DNA of 64,000 bases from Homarus americanus. Its lineage: Eukaryota; Arthropoda; Malacostraca; Decapoda; Nephropidae. Made by a program: the position numbers and the translations under genes. Positions within the stretch are counted from its first letter, which is position 1, and each line of letters starts with the position of its first letter. The notes beneath the pieces are model-generated. The model did not search any database, was not told the origin of the DNA, and saw only the letters and a program-made list of their open reading frames with translations. The stretch lies in contig NW_024720773.1 of the NCBI RefSeq assembly GCF_018991925.1, forward strand, positions 3,775,758 to 3,839,757. The letters are read 5' to 3'. Positions 41,501 through 52,544 of the stretch are shown here, piece by piece.

Positions 41501-42865
41501 TTCCATCAGGCCCCAAGGCTTTGTTATTTTTCATCTGTTTGGTGGTAATAGCTACCTCATCCAGGGATGGAGGATAGCTGAGGTGCGTCAGCTCTGGATG
41601 TTGACGGACCTGCTGGGTAATCAGGACATCCACATCAGTGTTTCGGTTCAGCAGTGAATAGTAGTGCTCTTTCCAGCACTGAAGGAGGCCTTCATCATCT
41701 TTAATTATGGAGTTACCGACTGATGACCGGAGGGGGGCTGCGCCACGAGTGATGTCCGTAAAATGTTTTGGTGGAAATGAACAATTTGTGCATTTTGTGC
41801 TGATCTGCAATTTTTTGTGTTTCACATAGTTTATTTTTAAACCAGTCGTTCTTTAGATTGCGAAATTCCTGCTGGGCCACAGCTTTCTTCTTGCAGAAGG
41901 TATCAGCTTTGGTCCGAGACTAAGGGTTGTTCTGCCACTCAGTTAAAGCAGCATGTTTATCTTTGACTAGTACATTGATTGCCGGGTCATTTTCCTCATC
42001 CCAGTCCTGTTGTATTCTTTCGATCTGGTCGAGGGTCTCTGCAGGTTTTTGTCATGACAGTGTTGAGAATATCCCATTCGGCACTGAGATTTGGGCTGTT
42101 TGTTGTTGGGTTGCTTATCAGTCCACGTTCGAGCTGCTCTCTGAAACCATGTGCTACTGTTGGATCCTAAAGATGCTTAGTGTAAAACATCTTCTAGAGA
42201 CTTGCTGCATTCGCCGTTTTGTGGCGACGAAGAGAGCTAAGCCCTGACGAGCAGATGATCAGTCTCGCAGTGGTCTGAGCTACGCATGGCACGGGTGTTG
42301 CAACTTCAGTTTGTTGGGTTTTACCTTAGTAGCCTGTCCATCATGCATTGCCTTCGTCCACCGGTGTAGTCGTTGAGTTCCCATGGTGGTCACCTCTTCC
42401 CCCTGTACCGCCGTTGGGGTCTTGCTGGAGCTCTTTCAGCATTTCTGCCTGATGCGGGGCTCCACCGCAGATTTTTCATTAGGGATTTACTCCCGTAGCC
42501 TTATACCTGAAAGGTTAATCCGCAAGCTGGAGGGACAATGTTTGGTAGGAGCCAGGATGTGTCCACATGTCAGTGGGCCAATGCACCGTCCATCTGGGGC
42601 CCACTGCTACTCCGAGATCCCCTGCTGGTCTAGCCTGGGCCCACGAGGCACCCAGTTACCGTGTGTTGCTATGAGGAGGCACAGCAGGAGTCTTGATGGT
42701 GAAGAGGCTGTCTACTGACAGGGGAAGACTTATGCAAGCTGCTTCCCTGTTCGCTACGAGGGCTAGCCAGCGGCAGTAGCTGAAAGCTAGTGGGAGCGAG
42801 CAATGCTTGCACCTTAACACTAACATAATGCTGCCACAATAGACGTATTATACCACCCTGTGTGC
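41501..42865 (-). mobile_element. RTE-like LINE, copy 3, both RT and endonuclease deleted
   Basis: The right end (42296-42865) matches the 5' region of copy 1 (32816-33388). The left part (41501-42290) matches the endonuclease-RT linker and RT N-terminus (LPSLDE, AITTKQMKNNKALGPDG). The endonuclease and Ser/Pro-rich region are lost by a deletion joining about 42295. The RT palm and 3' end are absent. The 5' terminus is again followed by a CA tract. Confidence 0.83.
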
Positions 42866-42887
42866 ACACACACACACACACACACAC

Positions 42888-42963
<76 letters not shown>
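42866..42963. repeat. (CA)n then (GA)n compound microsatellite
   Basis: About 24 bases of CA followed by about 70 of GA, directly at the 5' terminus of RTE-like copy 3. Confidence 0.97.
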
Positions 42964-42966
<3 letters not shown>

Positions 42967-43169
42967 CATAAATAATAAAATAATGAGATAAAGAGACAAC
43001 CAGACAAACGTACAGCGAGAAACCTACTAAGGAGTGAAGATAATACTGTTCTGTACAATGACAAAAACAAACAACTGAAACCCATTGTGTCAAACAATAC
43101 CATGTGGACGGCCCCTACACACACCCAGGTACATCATCAACAAGTGCAACAACCTGAGGGGGACGACCA

Positions 43170-43370
43170 CTACTTGTAGAGAGAGGCAGACACACTAACA
43201 GGGAGAGAAATAGTGAGAGAGAGAGACAGAAACACCGACAGAGACACAGAGAGAGAGACAGAGTGAGACACAGAGATAAACTGACAGATCAACAGACAGA
43301 CAGATGGACAGACAGACATACAGACAGACAGGGAGAGTTAGTAAGAAAGAGATAGAGAGATAATCCTCTC
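43170..43370. repeat. (GACA)/(GAGA) degenerate simple repeat
   Basis: Runs of GAGAGACAGA and ACAGACAGACA; the antisense Leu/Val/Ser/Cys frame is a translation of this. Confidence 0.85.
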
Positions 43371-45416
43371 TGCAACCTGATGCCGGCAGCCCCACCACAA
43401 CTTGACCTTGGGACCCTCTCTCTAATCCTTAACATCGCCTGACACAAATTAGTGTAATTACAGTCATAGGTCCTCCGCGTAGGTTAATTCGGTGATATTA
43501 GGCCGTCTGCCTCTCGCGTGTGTGACTCTGTTTGACTCCACCAGCTGCTGACGGTAATAGAGTGGCGAGGTAGTAAAGGAAAATAATTCTGCCTGTATTT
43601 GGAAACCACATTTATTGTTGTTGCTTTACCTGTGCTGTAGAATTAAACCTGTATCAGCTCTCTGTTCCTACATTTTTACTTGTACTGATATTCATTAGGA
43701 TGTTTCCCGGTTGTGATTCTGACTCTGATATTCACACTTTTTCGTGAGTGAAAGAAAGAGCAGCTGAGTGGCGGCAGGAAATACTTAGACAACAATTGTT
43801 TCACGCTAGTGTATGAAGTGTTATTAACTAAGTAAAACATTCACTGCAATTTCCGTTTGTTTTACATTGTCTTATCCACCCAAGGTCATCCTTAACTGCT
43901 GATGCTGAAGCTGACGTTGGTGATTGGATGACGTGTAGGGGTTATCCACCAATCGCATCCACAGTAGCTTGTGTGGGTGTGAAGTGATACAGTCTCAGTC
44001 TCTCTCATACAGGTTTTTTCCTTCTATTTCTCAGTATCTTACACACACAGGCTCTCGTCGTACGGCAACAGGTCACTCCTCTACAGACCACAATACACAT
44101 ACGTCTCCTCGCCGTATTCTTTAACGGACTCTCTCCTCAGCCCTCACACATGCGTCCTCTCCCCCAGTGTATCCTCCCAGATAATCCCCGTTTCCTCTGT
44201 ATCTGTACCCGCTCATCTCATTCAAACAGTCTCTTTGTTAGACTGTGCCATTGTCCCGAGACTCGCTACGAGGAGAGACAGGGAAGTCAGAGATACATCA
44301 GTTACCTTATTATGGCCAGGACATCCCCACACACGCCACCCGCTCTAATTATATACTGTCAATTTTCGTAATTACAACAACGTTTTCTGTCCAATCTCTC
44401 CCTGGACACAGTTTAGACGGGAACAAATGTTTCCACCTTGCGTCAGGACAGAGAACCTCTACCGCCCCTCCTTCCACCATCATTACAGCTGTCACTGTTA
44501 AACGAGGACTTCCTGACCCACCCGTGGCTCCATCACGGCCTAGGACCTACTGTCGACCTCTTGTAAAACTCACTTCTTTTTACCGACTTAGATGACGCTC
44601 AATATCATCGATGACTCACCAGATTTTTATGCCAGATAAAATGCCGTTTATTCAGCAGTTTTTCTCGAGTAAAAATATGATGATCTAGCATAAGGATATC
44701 ATCAATAAATATGATAATATGAGAACTGGTAGACTCTATCTCTCTGCCATCTAAGGGTCTCCAGCCACCGTAGCTTCATATCTGATGTTGCTCTTCTCTC
44801 ATCCTCAAGGCATACAAGCATACAAGAAAGAACTTACCATCTCAGTGACTAAATATTCTGGCTTCTCAATATCCAAGGATCTCAGTCTCAGTAAAACATC
44901 ATTAACTTAACATCAAAACATCAAAATATCTTGGTATTCTGTTGTCTCTCTCAGAACTTCAATGGAATGAGTGTTTTTATTATTACTTTTGCGTATTCTG
45001 ATTTTTACTATGTCTTTATTATCATCTTAAATTAAATCTGTTGGCCAGCAGTAAATTTCTTTGTCTTTTGATGCCACGTTGAGTCTATTCCATTAATCTT
45101 ATTTTTATCCGGTCCATATTTTCTGAATTATTTAAACCAAAGTACAGCGTTTAAACATTAAGGGGACCACCTTGTCAATATTCTTTTTTCTATAGTTCAC
45201 CCTAAAGTTATATATACATCTATTGTTTCGTATTATTTTTCCATAATTTATCCATACATTAGTGACTTATTTCCCTGAATTTCATCTAACGTGATAACTT
45301 TAAATAATGTAAGTCACCTCCATGTTAGTTCTCAGTTTTCCTCTCTCCCTCTTTCGTTACCTGGCCGTATTCTTATTAATCACTTACCTGTCGTGTGTTT
45401 TACATGTCCAGACCCT
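43371..45416. other. About 2 kb with no recognised gene or element
   Basis: Mixed-composition sequence. Frames of 73-116 codons at 44150-44595 overlap one another and have no domain I recognise. I see no splice-supported exon, but cannot exclude a host exon. Confidence 0.5.
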
Positions 45417-45590
45417 TGAAACTTAAACCCGTCCATCATGCCACCATATCATATCGACACTTAAACCCGTCCATCATGCCACCCAATCATATCGACACTT
45501 AAACCCGTCCATCATGCCACCATATTATATCGACACTTAAACCCGTCCATCATGCCACCCAACATTTCGACACTTAAACCCGCCCATCAT
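45417..45590. repeat. 38-bp minisatellite, about 4.5 copies
   Basis: ACTTAAACCCGTCCATCATG then CCACCATATCATATCGAC at exactly 38-base spacing (45421, 45459, 45497). Confidence 0.95.
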
Positions 45591-45674
45591 GTCGTCCAAC
45601 ATCCTACATATCAAATTTCTGTATTATATCTTCTTCATATCACGTCTGAGTAATCTATCAACAAATTTATAATT

Positions 45675-45905
45675 GTCCAACATCTCACATCTCAAAACCT
45701 CACAAGTCAGCATCTCACATCTCAACACCTCACAAGTCAACATCTCACATTTTCAAGACCTCACAAGTTAACATCTCAACACCTAACCAGTCAGTATCTC
45801 ACATCTCAACATCTCACAAGTCAGCATCTCACATCTCAACACCTCACAAGTCAGCATTTCACATCTCAACACCTCACAAGTCAGCATTTCACATCACAAC
45901 ATTTC
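45675..45905. repeat. Minisatellite of CACAAGTCAGCATCTCACAT type, about 30-bp unit
   Basis: CTCAACACCTCACAAGTCAG and CATCTCACAT alternate for about seven diverged copies, and looser relatives continue to about 46000. Confidence 0.9.
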
Positions 45906-46426
45906 ACATCTTATTAACACAACATTTTAACATCTTGACGTCCCAGTAGCTCAACATTCCACATCCAAACATCTTTACATCCCACTGGGCTACACTCTAT
46001 CATTTCCACATCCCAGCTCTCCAACTTCCCATATCCCGCCATCCCACAATTTACGGTTCCCTGTCCGTGTAATAATAGTCATTAGGCCCCAGGAGCCGCA
46101 GACGCTGGAGTCCGATCCTTGTTTACACAAAGGCCACAAAAGATATGATTTTAGACCTAAATACTATTTTGTAGACTGCTGACTAAGTGGGGCTTTTCTG
46201 TTATTGGTAATTGGGGATGGCAGCTTCAAAAATTGGGATGCTGAATAAGGTTAGAACAAGCCGGTTAACAGGAAATTGTTGTTGAGATTTGAAACGATGT
46301 GAAGTGTATTGACTTCAATACTACATCGATTCCTGTGACTTGTACGATGCTGTATCATTACTGGTATCCGTTGGTGCTGCTGTTATGGTTCTTGTTGATT
46401 TTACTGTTTTTGATGCTGTTGTTGTC

Positions 46427-46600
46427 GTTTCTGTTGTTCTAGATGCCGTGATTGTTATTTCTGTTGTTCTAGATGCCGTGATTGTTATATATGTTGTTCT
46501 AGATGCCGTAATTGTTATATATGTTGTTCTAGATGCTGTTGTTATTTCTGTTGTTCTAGATGCCGTGATTGTTATTTATGTTGTTCTAGAGGCCGTGATT
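46427..46600. repeat. 30-bp minisatellite, about 6 copies
   Basis: GTTGTTCTAGATGCCGTGAT then TGTTATTTCT, 10 codons long, so the plus frame reads repeated VVLDAVIVI. The 105-codon frame is repeat-driven. Confidence 0.9.
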
Positions 46601-46744
46601 GTTGCTGTCTTTGTTCTTTTCCGGAATAATGGTCTAGTAAAAGTTATAGCTCTATAATTTTTTCCTGGCGATGTTACCTCTTCTCACTTTCTTTTCTCCA
46701 AAATGTAAGCAAATGTTTTTTTTCTTTTCAAAGCGAGAATAATT

Positions 46745-47090
46745 TATAATCACAGTGCAGGAGACGTTGCAATAAAATTATAACTAACAATCACAGTACA
46801 CGAGATATATCAATAAAATAATAACTAACAATCACAGTACACGAGATATATTAATACAATAATAACTAACAATCACAGTACACGAGATATATCAATGAAA
46901 TAATAACTAACAATCACAGTACACGAGATATATCAATAAAATAATAACTAACAATCACAGTACACGAGATATATCAATAAAATAATTACTAACAATCACA
47001 GTACACGAGATATATCAATGAAATAATAACTAATAATTACAGTACACGAGATATATCAATGAAATAATAACTAACAATCACAGTACACGT
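46745..47090. repeat. 41-bp minisatellite, about 8 copies
   Basis: ACAATCACAGTACACGAGAT then ATATCAATAAAATAATAACTA at 41-base spacing (CGAGATATA at 46801, 46842, 46883). Copies are very alike. Confidence 0.96.
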
Positions 47091-47391
47091 TCAAAGAGCC
47101 ACTGGGGGCAAAGGGCTAGCAAACATTCGTCTTGGGTACTGTAACTTCTTAAACTTTGTCATTATGGAGTGGAAGGGAACGCCAGGCGGTGTTCATTGCT
47201 CGTGTTAGTACAGTAGTCATGGCATGGGCACATTAGTAGACTTCTTCTATCACTCTGTGTGTTTGTCTGTTGTAACAAATGATCACCCACAACACTTAGT
47301 TAAGAGTCTACATGACGTCTAGTAGGCCAAGAAGCTTTTTACTAAACCGGAGGATTTTAGTCTTGTGGAATTCAAAGAATACTGACCTGTA

Positions 47392-47395
<4 letters not shown>

Positions 47396-47455
<60 letters not shown>
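47396..47455. repeat. (TC)n microsatellite
   Basis: About 29 TC units. Confidence 0.97.
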
Positions 47456-47459
<4 letters not shown>

Positions 47460-47924
47460 AACCCTAAGGATGCTGGCAGCCCCTACGGCACCATACAAAA
47501 AGTGCATTTAATTCTCTAACCAAACTACAACAATTACAGTTCTACCATCATTACGGGCATAATAGCGTCGCCCTTCTTGTTACATGTGAGAATTCTTCGT
47601 TCTACAAAGTGGCTTTTGAATAGCCTTTGAACGAAACATTTTGGTGATCTCCTGCGGGGAGTGAATGAAGCATTAAAATAATTGAGGTTGGCTCAGCAGG
47701 TGACTAGTTTTTTTTTGTAAGAGAAGGGAAGAAACTTTTTCTCATAGTTAATTCTTTAGGCTAAAACTCTTTCATGATTTTTAGAGGATTTGATTATCGT
47801 TGTTAATATTTCATCTTGTAAAGAGAGATTCTTTCATAATGTTGACTCTTTGTTTCTTTTGTTAAGGGTAACACACTGAATTGATTCTGTAGTGAAAGGC
47901 GGTTGGTGTCTGTGTATACCTTGG
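47456..47924. other. No gene seen
   Basis: Unique-looking A/T-rich sequence without supported features. Confidence 0.5.
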
Positions 47925-48042
47925 ACCTCTGTACACGGCCCAGGAACTCTGTACACGGCCCAGGAACTCTTTAAACGGCCCAGGAACTCTGTACAAGGCC
48001 CAGGAACTCTGTAAACGGCCCTGGAACTCACGCTGTACACCG
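47925..48042. repeat. 20-bp minisatellite, about 6 copies
   Basis: CTGTACACGGCCCAGGAACT at 20-base spacing with AAACGG and AAGG variants. Confidence 0.95.
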
Positions 48043-48560
48043 CTCTGGATCTCACTCACCCTAAGGCAAGTAGCTTTTCTCTATTGGACCGTACAATCAC
48101 TCTACTGTACACTGGGGTAATGGAGCTCATGCTAGATCCGAGGTCAACCCTTAAGTATTCTCAAGTATTCCATCAACAATTCACACTATACTAAAGGGTG
48201 TCCATAAATGATGATTACCCTGATTAAAGCATGGTCTACTACTGTTTTTAGGGTAATCAAGCGAGACATTAACCTCCAATGCTGGTAGATATGGACCATT
48301 ACCAACTCCCTTGAAGATCATTTTAACCACAATAACCATCAACCTTTTTTCCATTAGTGCAGGTAGACCAAAACAACTACCACCATCACCATCTTTAACC
48401 CCCTCCAGCGAATGAGGTCAAACACAACCAATCACATACCTATTTATAACCCCTCTTTCCCAACCTCACTTACCTTTTCCCTCCCTCCCTCCCCTTTCCA
48501 TCCCCTTCCTCCTTTCTCTCCCTTCCTTCCCCATGCCATACCTTCGGCTTACTGTCTGGT
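48043..48560. other. No gene seen
   Basis: Unique sequence with a short C/T-rich block at 48440-48540. Confidence 0.5.
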
Positions 48561-49015
48561 CAACAGGTCACAACAACAGGTTATAACAACAGGTCACTAC
48601 AACAGATTATAACAACAGGTCACTACAACAAAGTATAACAACAGGTCACTACAACAAAATATAGCAACAGGTCACTACAACAGATTATAACAACGAATCT
48701 CGGTAAAAAAGTCACAGGAAAAAAAGTCACAGAAAATAGTCACCTAACCTAACCTAATCGAACTTACGTGCATCATATATAAATTGTATTGTCAATATGT
48801 AAAAGTCATGTATTGTCAGTTAATAACTGTTTTAAAATATTTTTAGTTTTATTACCTTATATGTGACTTTTTTTCCTAGCCAAAATTGTGACTTTTTTCT
48901 GTGACTTTTTTTCCTGTGACTTTATTACCGGTCACCATAACAACAGGTCACTCCAACAGGTCACTACAGCAGTTTATAACAACAGGTCTTTACAACAGAT
49001 TATAACAACAGGTTT
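48561..49015. repeat. Minisatellite ACAACAGGTCACTACAACAG, split in two
   Basis: Units of about 25 bases (AACAACAGGTCACTAC, AACAGATTAT) occupy 48561-48695 and resume at 48938-49015. The gap is the inverted-repeat element at 48701-48930. Confidence 0.9.
48701..48930. mobile_element. MITE-like inverted-repeat element 2, 230 bp
   Basis: The left arm 48701-48743 and right arm 48888-48930 are 43-bp inverted repeats with only about two differences (CGGTAAAAAAGTCACAGG versus its partner CCTGTGACTTTATTACCG). Each arm contains two or three GTCAC/GTGAC half-sites. The interior has no coding capacity and holds CCTAACCTAACCTAA, a telomere-like run, next to the left arm. It interrupts a minisatellite, so it is an insertion. 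A target-site duplication is not obvious. Confidence 0.8.
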
Positions 49016-49453
49016 GTTTATTATAGAAATTGATGATATATTAAGTTCATCTCTACATTTGTTAAATTCAACATTAATTACAGAGCATAACACCATGCAA
49101 TAAATGTTAGACTTATTACATAAGAACATAAGAACATAAGAAAATAAGGAGTCTGCAATAGGCCGGTTGGCCTGTGCATGGCAGCTCCTGTCGAGAGTTA
49201 CTACCACTCTCTATCATCCATGAATCTATCCAGTCTCCTTTTGAAACTTTCCAGCGTTCCAGCACTTACTACATAGTTGCTAAGCTTGTTCCACTCGTCC
49301 ACCATCCTATTTATGAACCAGTTCCTTCCTATCTCCCCCCCTAAACCTAAACTTATCCAACTTAAATCCGTTGCTTCGAGTCCTATCCTGCTCGGATATT
49401 GTAAGAACTTTATCTATATCCCCTTTATTGATTCCTTTCACCCACTTGAATAC

Positions 49454-50401
49454 TTATATCATATCTCCCCGCACTCTTCGTCTTTCTAGGGAATGCAAGT
49501 TTAGTTTCTTTAACTTATCTTGATATGGAAGGTTTCTAAGTCCCGGAATCATTTTCTTCATTCTACGCTGCACCGTCTCTAGTGAATTGATATCCAATCT
49601 ATAATAGGGGCACCAGAACTGAACCGCATAATCGAGGTGCGGCCTGACTAGCGCAAGATATAGTTGCAACAAGACCTCTGCACTCTTATTACTTACACTT
49701 CTAGATATAAAACCCAATACTCTGTTTGCCTTATTTCGAACATTAACGCACTGTTTTCTAGGCTGTAGGTCCGGGCTTACAAGTACCCCTAGGTCTCTTT
49801 CACAAGTCGACTTCTCTAGGTTGATGTTGTTAAGGCTGTATACATTGACAGTATTTGTTCTTCCAATATTAAGTACGCTCCCAGTATCTAGATCGTTTAT
49901 GTAGATTATGAACAAGAGTGGGCCTAGTACTGACCCCTGGGGAACCCCACTGGTTACACGGCCCCACTCAGATTTAACACCATCTACGCTGACCCTCTGC
50001 ATTCTATCGGTGAGCCATGATTTTATCCAATTTAAAACTTTCCCCTCGATACCATGAACCTTAATTTTTCTCAGAAGCCTCTGATGCGGTACTCTGTCAA
50101 ATGCTTTGCTAAAGTCTAAGTAAATAACATCGTAATTTTCGTCATTATCTACTACCTCGAAGACTTTCCTAAAAAACGTCAGCAGATTTTTTAGACAAGA
50201 TTTTCCCTTTGTACACCCATGTTGAGAGTCGTAGATTAATTTGCTTTTCTCTAAATGAGATCGGATGCTATCTGCTATGATTGATTCAAGAAATTTCCCC
50301 ACTACTGATGTCAAACTGATCTGCCAGTAATTTGACGCTGATGCTCTGTCTCCCTTTTTGAATATGGGTACTACATTTGCCTGTTTCCACAAGTCTGGCA
50401 C
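49454..50401 (-). pseudogene. CR1 family B reverse transcriptase lacking the FADD block
   Basis: A 315-residue frame: MPDLWKQANVVPIFKKGDRA, NYWQISLTSVVGKFLES (RPIS is WQIS), IYLDFSKAFDRVPHQRLLRK (first catalytic Asp), TSGVPQGSVLGPLLFIIYIN then DLDTG. At about 49872-49878 it jumps in frame to VLNIGRTNTVNVYSLNNINL, CERDLGVLVSPDLQ, KANRVLGFI and YLALVRPHLDYAVQFWCPYY. Compared with 60532-61461, the about 60 residues carrying SKFADDTK and the following helix are deleted. So the frame is open but the enzyme cannot be active. A single stop separates it from the upstream ORF2 part. Confidence 0.9.
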
Positions 50402-50602
50402 AACTCAGGTGTCTAATGATTTTGCAAATAAGTTTACGAGGGGTCCGCTAATCTGTTCCCTACACTCTTTCAAGACTCGAGGGAAAATTTCATCCGACCC
50501 TGGGGATTTTGTCTTCTTTAGTTTATTTATCTTCTTAAGAACATCCTCTTTTCTGATCGTGATATTCTTTAATTTCTCTTCTTCCTTTCCCCTAAATATC
50601 AG

Positions 50603-51751
50603 TTAGACCTCTGGAATTTCCTCGCGAATTTCTTCTGTGAAAACTGATAAGAAGTAGCTGTTCAATGCTTTGCTTATTTCTTCACTGCCATTTATCACTT
50701 CTCCCCTCCCTGACTTTAAAGGCCCAACTTTGTCCTTGACTTTTGTTTTATATACCTGGAAAAATCCCTTGGGATTCGCCTTGGATTCTCTTGCTATTTT
50801 GACTTCATAGTCTCTCTTTGCTTTCCTTGCATTTTTCTTAACATTCCTGTTTCTGAGCTGCTCCTCCCCTCCCTTTAATTTCTTATAAATTCCTTTCTTT
50901 ATTCCTATGTCATGTTTAAGTTTTCTGGTCATCCACCTTGGCTCATTCTTATTTGACCTAATTTTTCTGTGTGGTATATTTTGTTCTTGTGCTTTATGTA
51001 GTATACTAGTGAATATATTATAGTCATGATCAATTGTTGTGTCATCTATGACCTCACCCCTTCCTACTGGGGACTGACTTGACTGTTCCCAGGTGACTTC
51101 ACCTAGGTACCTTCTTAACCCCTGATAATCCGCCAACCGAAAGTTTGGGACTCTGACCATATTCTCATTGTTTTTTGTTTCCCAATTTAGGGTGAACCTG
51201 ATTTCTCTGAGATCACTGTAACCTAGTTCTTCCCCTACTGTGATATCTCTGATATTTTCTTTATTTGTAGGTTCTCTAATTAGTTGTTTCAAAAAATTGT
51301 CCTGTACTGCGTCTAGGAAGTCTTCAGATTCATAGTCACCTACAATGTTGTCCCAGTAAATATTTCTGAAGTTGGAATCCCCCATAATGCATAGGTTCTT
51401 ATATTTTGCTGCCCTACTCATTTCCTGCCATATGGGCTGAGCTGCTTCTTTGCCCAGACTTGGGGGCCTGTAAATCACTCCCATAATTAGTTTTTCTCTT
51501 CCTTCCGTGATTTCTATCCATACAGACTCGGTTCCCATTTCACCCTTTATTGAATTATTAATACAACATTTTAATGTATCCTTGACGAAGAGTGCGACCC
51601 CTCCCCCCTTCCTACCTTCCCTGTCCTTGTGAAAAAGGTTGTACCCTTCTATGTGGTACTCTGATAAAAAAATTTTGCTCGCCAGATTCATCCAAGTTTC
51701 GGTGATTGCTATGACGTCTACATTCTCGGTACATACAACCGCTCTCAGCAA
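50603..51751 (-). pseudogene. CR1 family B endonuclease and linker, 382 codons
   Basis: AVVCTENVDVIAITETWMNL (catalytic Glu), GGGVALFVKDTLKCCINNSI, LIMGVIYRPPSLG, LCIMGDSNFRNIYWDNIVGD (GDFN is GDSN), IREPTNKENI joined to RDITVGEELGYSDLREIRFT. The usual LDLVL segment before this is deleted, and SDH reads SDL (51209-51211), losing the catalytic His. The linker ESKANPKGFFQVYKTKVKDK and the start of the RT-connecting region follow, ending at a stop at 50603-50605. The start is only the first Met in the frame; coding similarity extends upstream (VYYTNSRSVRNKIDLLR). Confidence 0.9.
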
Positions 51752-51900
51752 GTCTATTTTATTTCTAACGCTCCTACTGTTTGTATAGTATACATTTAAG
51801 CCTACCCTTCCCTGGTCCTGTTTTACCCCTTGTCCTGAGTAACTAATTTTACTTCCCAGGACCTGCTTGTTTTTTGACTCCCACTTTCCCCGACCTCTCT

Positions 51901-52107
51901 CTACTGGCGAAACCCCCCCTTTGGAGTGACAATTTCACGCTCCAGGGATGCAGACAACGTCTTTACCCCCGCACGAGACAAGTGTACTCCGTCACGACTG
52001 TACAGGTAGTCGTTGCCATAGAATCGTTGCCAGCTATCAATGAAAGCCCAACCATTGTTTGCACAATGTTTTTCCAGTCGGCAATTTATATCAATTACCC
52101 TGGACAA
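51901..52107 (-). pseudogene. CR1 family B ORF1, C-terminal SGNH esterase-like block
   Basis: LSRVIDINCRLEKHCANNGW, AFIDSWQRFYGNDYLYSRDG and DGVHLSRAGVKTLSASLERE form the end of an SGNH hydrolase-like domain. The block V Asp-x-x-His pair in DGVHL is intact (51966-51995). The element is truncated just upstream, so blocks I and III are missing. Esterase-like ORF1 proteins are established for CR1/L2-type LINEs. Confidence 0.85.
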
Positions 52108-52112
52108 TTGTG

Positions 52113-52544
52113 CTTTTTACCTATCACATGTTTATTAGACCACAGACGGGGCAGCGTGGACCTGATCATTAGTGTTGGAACTGTATCGCCGTCTACACTT
52201 AAACTAAACAGCGAAAAAAATCTTGGCGTTGAAGTTACCAGCCGTGTTACATCATGGTGATCAATACCCTCAGTGATAACTCTACCTCCCACTTGTTGGT
52301 CTACCAGTCCCTCGTGTACACCAGCAGATAGCCAACAGGGATAAAATACACCCTCGCCTTCCATTAACAGCCATAAACACCGCCGCTGTTCACAATTCAA
52401 TGACTATCAATGCATTACGGTTGCTTAGTATTCTCCTGGTTAGCTGGTACATGGAGCGGTGTGCACACTGTGTCTCGGGCAGGAGTTATGGTTGCTGACT
52501 CCTCCTCCCTGTACTGGGTGAAGCGGCCACTATCACCACTACGG
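52113..52544. other. Unassigned; possible endonuclease scrap
   Basis: The plus frame 51874-52260 includes LDHRRGSVDLIISVGTVSPS, which faintly resembles the LDLIIT block of LINE endonucleases, but nothing else supports it. Otherwise no feature is seen. Confidence 0.3.

Larger units (their letters stand above)
49116..52112 (-). mobile_element. CR1 LINE (family B), 5' truncated, minus strand
   Basis: Minus-strand order: end of ORF1 (SGNH esterase-like, from 52107), ORF2 endonuclease (51751 onward), RT, C-terminus, 3' UTR, and a TTCTTATGTTCTTATG octamer tail at 49120-49145. It is about 3 kb and differs from family A (9366, 14615, 59270) in sequence but shares domains, the octamer tail and 3' UTR motifs. 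ORF2 is nearly continuous, with two stops, but key catalytic blocks are lost. Confidence 0.9.

Noticed and set aside
44150..44595. Possible host exon (two overlapping frames of 73 and 116 codons)
   Set aside because: No domain, no clear splice sites and no codon-bias evidence that I can judge by eye.
52113..52260. Endonuclease fragment LDHRRGSVDLIISVG
   Set aside because: Only one short block resembles a LINE endonuclease and no neighbouring motif is found.
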